From NCBI RefSeq assembly GCF_023822065.1, contig NZ_CP084931.1, positions 248,001 through 312,000 on the forward strand: 64,000 nucleotides of DNA, in the 5' to 3' direction. Source of the stretch: Sphingomonas morindae. GTDB taxonomy: Bacteria > Pseudomonadota > Alphaproteobacteria > Sphingomonadales > Sphingomonadaceae. The notes under the pieces were generated by a model that was not told where the DNA came from, made no database searches, and saw only the letters and a program-made list of their open reading frames with translations. The position numbers were made by a program, and so were the translations under genes. Numbering within the stretch: the first letter of the stretch is position 1; each line of letters starts with the position of its first letter. Below, in pieces: positions 61,820-64,000 of the stretch.

Positions 61820-62498
61820 GCGGCCTCTCGGCGCCGCCTTTGCGCGGCCGCTGTCCCAGATGCTGGAACGCGCACCCCCGCGTCTAGGCGACTTCCAAGG
61901 AGCAAGGGCCGGCCGATCCCTGCGCGTCCCTGCCCTTGCCGGGCGCGGCGCGGTTCTGCCGCGCTCGGCCCGGATACGCCCTGAAGAAGATCCGTTCCCT
62001 CTCGTCCGAACATTGGTCGCCGGACGCGGGGGTCGCGGGACGGACAAGAAAGAGTCTCGGGATCACCGCAGCAACCGGGCATGCCGGCGGTTAGGCAGGC
62101 CATGCTCGATCCTCTTCGCACGACCACCACCCTCCAGATGCCCGCACTGTCAGCGCGCACTCGGCACGGCCGTCAAATCTGAAGCGCCAAACTGGTGCTA
62201 GGTCCCAATCCCCGTCCCCTCGGTCTTCGTTCGTTGACGATCTCAAGGATGCCCGTACGAAGCGGTGGAAGCCGAGTGCCCGGAACGACGCCAGCGTAGA
62301 AACTCGGCTGCTTCCCCGACGGGAGCACCGATGAAAGGCGCATCAGACGTTTGACGCGATCGCAATGCTCCATGGACACGAAGCGCTGCCGCAGCTGGAT
62401 CGTGCCTCTTCGGGCGGGAGGAAGATGGGAACGGCAATGCGCCGGGAGATCGGCGACGTCGCTCTCCCGCATGGCCTGAGCGTGACCCTCCTGAGCCA
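61820..62498. other. 680-base region without a recognisable gene
   Basis: Between the SnoaL-like gene and the FixJ-like regulator. A minus-strand frame (62173-62511, 112 residues) overlaps the end of the regulator gene by 13 bases, but its composition is not protein-like and no family is seen. No other clear coding sequence. Confidence 0.4.
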
Positions 62499-63143
62499 TC
62501 AATCGTCCCATGATCCGATAGCGAGCGCGTCCGACATGCGAACCAGTTCCGGCAGCGATTTCGCCCCCATCTTCAGCATCGCCTGGCGGCGGCGGACCTT
62601 GACGGTGATCTCGCTGACCCCAAGCATGCCCGCGATCTGCTTGTTGAGCAGGCCCTTCACGACTCCCGCCATGACCGCCTTTTCGCCGTCGGCCAGGGCA
62701 TCGAACCGCCCTTTCAGTGTGGCTCGATGCCGGTCTTCCGCTCGTCGCGCCTCGTCGAGCGCGATGCCGCGGTGGATGGCGTCGAGCAATTCCTGATTGT
62801 CGAACGGTTTGGCCAGGAACTCGATCGCCCCCGCCTTCATTGCGCGCACCGACATCGCGATATCGCCGTGCCCGGTGACGAAGACGACCGGCAGGCGATT
62901 GCCGCGCTCCACCATCTGGCCATGGAATTCCATTCCGCTCTGGCCGGGCATCCGCACGTCCAGCACGAGGCAGCCGGGCGCATCGGCCGGCGCGGCTTCG
63001 AGAAAGGCGCGGGTCGAGCCGAACAGCGTCGCCGCAAGGCCGACCGACGCGAGCAGGTCCTCCAGCGCAGCCCGGATCGATGGATCATCGTCGACGATGT
63101 AGACGATCGGTGCGGCCGGAATGGACGCCGCGTCCGCAGTCAT
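62499..63143 (-). CDS. FixJ-family response regulator
   Basis: 214 residues: receiver domain (about 12-130; VYIVDDDPSIRAALEDLLASVG, phospho-acceptor Asp in LVLDVRMPGQSGMEF, FVTGHGDIAMSVRAMKAGAIEFLAKPF) and a LuxR-type HTH (about 148-205; LADGEKAVMAGVVKGLLNKQIAGMLGVSEITVKVRRRQAMLKM). This is the FixJ/TtrR/StyR group. It overlaps its kinase by four bases (ATGA). The target genes are unknown; in alphaproteobacteria such pairs control oxygen-, nitrogen- or aromatic-compound-linked genes. Confidence 0.9.
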   Translation of the reverse strand: MTADAASIPAAPIVYIVDDDPSIRAALEDLLASVGLAATLFGSTRAFLEAAPADAPGCLVLDVRMPGQSGMEFHGQMVERGNRLPVVFVTGHGDIAMSVRAMKAGAIEFLAKPFDNQELLDAIHRGIALDEARRAEDRHRATLKGRFDALADGEKAVMAGVVKGLLNKQIAGMLGVSEITVKVRRRQAMLKMGAKSLPELVRMSDALAIGSWDD

Positions 63144-64000
63144 TCGGCGTCGATCCCGCTGGCCGGGAGGCGCACATGGAAGCGCGCGCCGTACGGCTTC
63201 ATCCGGTCCACCCAGATTGCGCCGCCATGCGCCTCGACGATGGTGCGGATGATGGTCAGGCCGATGCCCGTCCCGCCTTCCTTGGTGGTCCAGAACGCAT
63301 CGAACAGATGGGGCATATGCTCTTCGCGGATTCCCGGTCCGGTGTCGCTCACCGAAATCACGATATCGCCGCTCACATCGGACATGGCGGCGATCGCCAG
63401 CGACCGCCGGCGAGAGGAAACGGTCGCCATCGCTTCGATCGCGTTCAGGATAAGATTGCAGAGCACCTGCTGCAACTGGATGCGGTCCCCCAGCACAACC
63501 GGCAGCTGGTCGGCCATTGCCAGATCGAGCGTGATGCCCTGCCGTTCAAGCTCGGCCTGCGACCATGCCACGGCCTCCTCGATGACGGTATCGATGCGGA
63601 TCTCACCCCGCTGCGCCGGCGCGCTTCGGGCATGTTCGCGCACCCGCGCGATGATGGTGCTGGCACGGTTGGCATCGGCGATCACCCGGTCGATGGCGTC
63701 CCGCGCGCGCCCTACGCCGGGCGGCTCGGCGCACAGCCAGCGCCGCGCCGTATCGCCGCTGCTGGCGATCGCGGCCAGCGGCTGGTTCACCTCATGCGCG
63801 ATCGATGCCGCAAGCTCGCCGAGGCTGGTCACGCGCGCGACCCGGATCAGCTGCGCGCGCGCTTCGTGGGCAGCGCCTTCGGCCGCGACCATCTTCAAGG
63901 CCAGGTAGGTGGTGATGCAGATCGTGGACAGGCTGATCGAGAGATTGACCACCCCGGCCTCCCGCGACCCCGATTTGGTCAGCACGAAGCTGACCAGGGT
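63140..64000 (-). CDS. Histidine kinase partner of the FixJ-like regulator (5' end beyond window)
   Basis: The frame is open to the window edge (287 codons seen), so the N-terminus is not visible. The visible part starts within a membrane helix (LVSFVLTKSG...VNLSISLSTICITTYLALKMV). The kinase core follows: H-box ASIAHEVNQPLAAIASSGDTARRWL, N-box LCNLILNAIEAM, G1 DTGPGIREEHM and G2 GTGIGLTIIRTIVEAHGG. The coupling AQLIRVARVTSLGELAASIAHE is typical of FixL-like kinases without a close PAS domain. It would phosphorylate the regulator at 62499-63143. Confidence 0.88.
   Translation of the reverse strand, partial: TLVSFVLTKSGSREAGVVNLSISLSTICITTYLALKMVAAEGAAHEARAQLIRVARVTSLGELAASIAHEVNQPLAAIASSGDTARRWLCAEPPGVGRARDAIDRVIADANRASTIIARVREHARSAPAQRGEIRIDTVIEEAVAWSQAELERQGITLDLAMADQLPVVLGDRIQLQQVLCNLILNAIEAMATVSSRRRSLAIAAMSDVSGDIVISVSDTGPGIREEHMPHLFDAFWTTKEGGTGIGLTIIRTIVEAHGGAIWVDRMKPYGARFHVRLPASGIDAE

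Noticed and set aside
1-64000. tRNA, rRNA or CRISPR arrays
   Set aside because: No T-loop/anticodon cloverleaf, rRNA-like conserved stretch or regularly spaced repeat series was found by reading the intergenic regions.

Overview
The window is GC-rich chromosomal DNA that reads as an alphaproteobacterium of the Sphingomonadaceae type. Support comes from the gene content: several TonB-dependent receptors (one with an STN domain and its FecI/FecR pair), a UrcA-family protein, a carotenoid cleavage oxygenase, a SigF/NrsF pair, an alginate-export-type outer-membrane protein, and FixJ/FixL-like, NtrC-like and DctB/DctD-like two-component systems. The genus is an inference. I see no rRNA, tRNA or CRISPR. 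Left part (1-15.5 kb): a TonB-dependent receptor, then a long minus-strand array. Read in the direction of transcription it is UrcA, periplasmic adaptor, ABC ATPase, 8-TM MacB/FtsX-like permease, TolC-like channel, sigma-54 response regulator and histidine kinase, followed by a carotenoid oxygenase, a DUF2231 membrane protein, a sorbosone/PQQ-type dehydrogenase lipoprotein and a secreted barrel protein. Ahead of UrcA lie a near-consensus -24/-12 (sigma-54) promoter and, about 100-120 bp upstream of its start point, two matching dyads. I read this as an efflux operon that encodes and responds to its own enhancer-binding regulator. 15.5-21.6 kb: DctD-like regulator and DctB-like kinase, divergent from dctA and an outer-membrane porin. 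The DctD-like protein lacks the GAFTGA loop and the Walker-B glutamate. 23-36.7 kb: a 968-residue secreted esterase fused to two aspartyl-protease half-domains; a DUF308-like membrane protein; sigF-nrsF with a matching promoter; an EthD / NAD-oxidoreductase / hydrolase / VOC operon divergent from a LysR regulator; RidA; a marR-MFS-dienelactone hydrolase operon with a 32-bp palindrome; TetR; and a deleted VOC gene coupled to an NmrA-like gene. 37-46.8 kb: M61 peptidase, cNMP-domain/thioredoxin-reductase-like fusion, GH63-like glycosidase, LysR, DJ-1/PfpI protein, quinol monooxygenase-like protein, Tat-exported hydrolase and HxlR. 46.8-52.2 kb is a scar. A sugar locus (ROK regulator without its HTH, frameshifted sugar MFS, 5'-truncated GH31 glucosidase) is interrupted by mobile DNA: a broken serine resolvase, an ISNCY-like transposase fragment, and an AT-richer island. 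That island holds a small two-TM protein directly followed by a frameshifted double-glycine-leader peptide, an arrangement like a class II microcin with its immunity gene. 52.2-64 kb: a TonB receptor-like protein, two tandem 163-residue secreted paralogues, a FecI/FecR/STN-TonB receptor set, a SnoaL-like protein, and a FixJ-like regulator with its kinase, which runs off the right edge.
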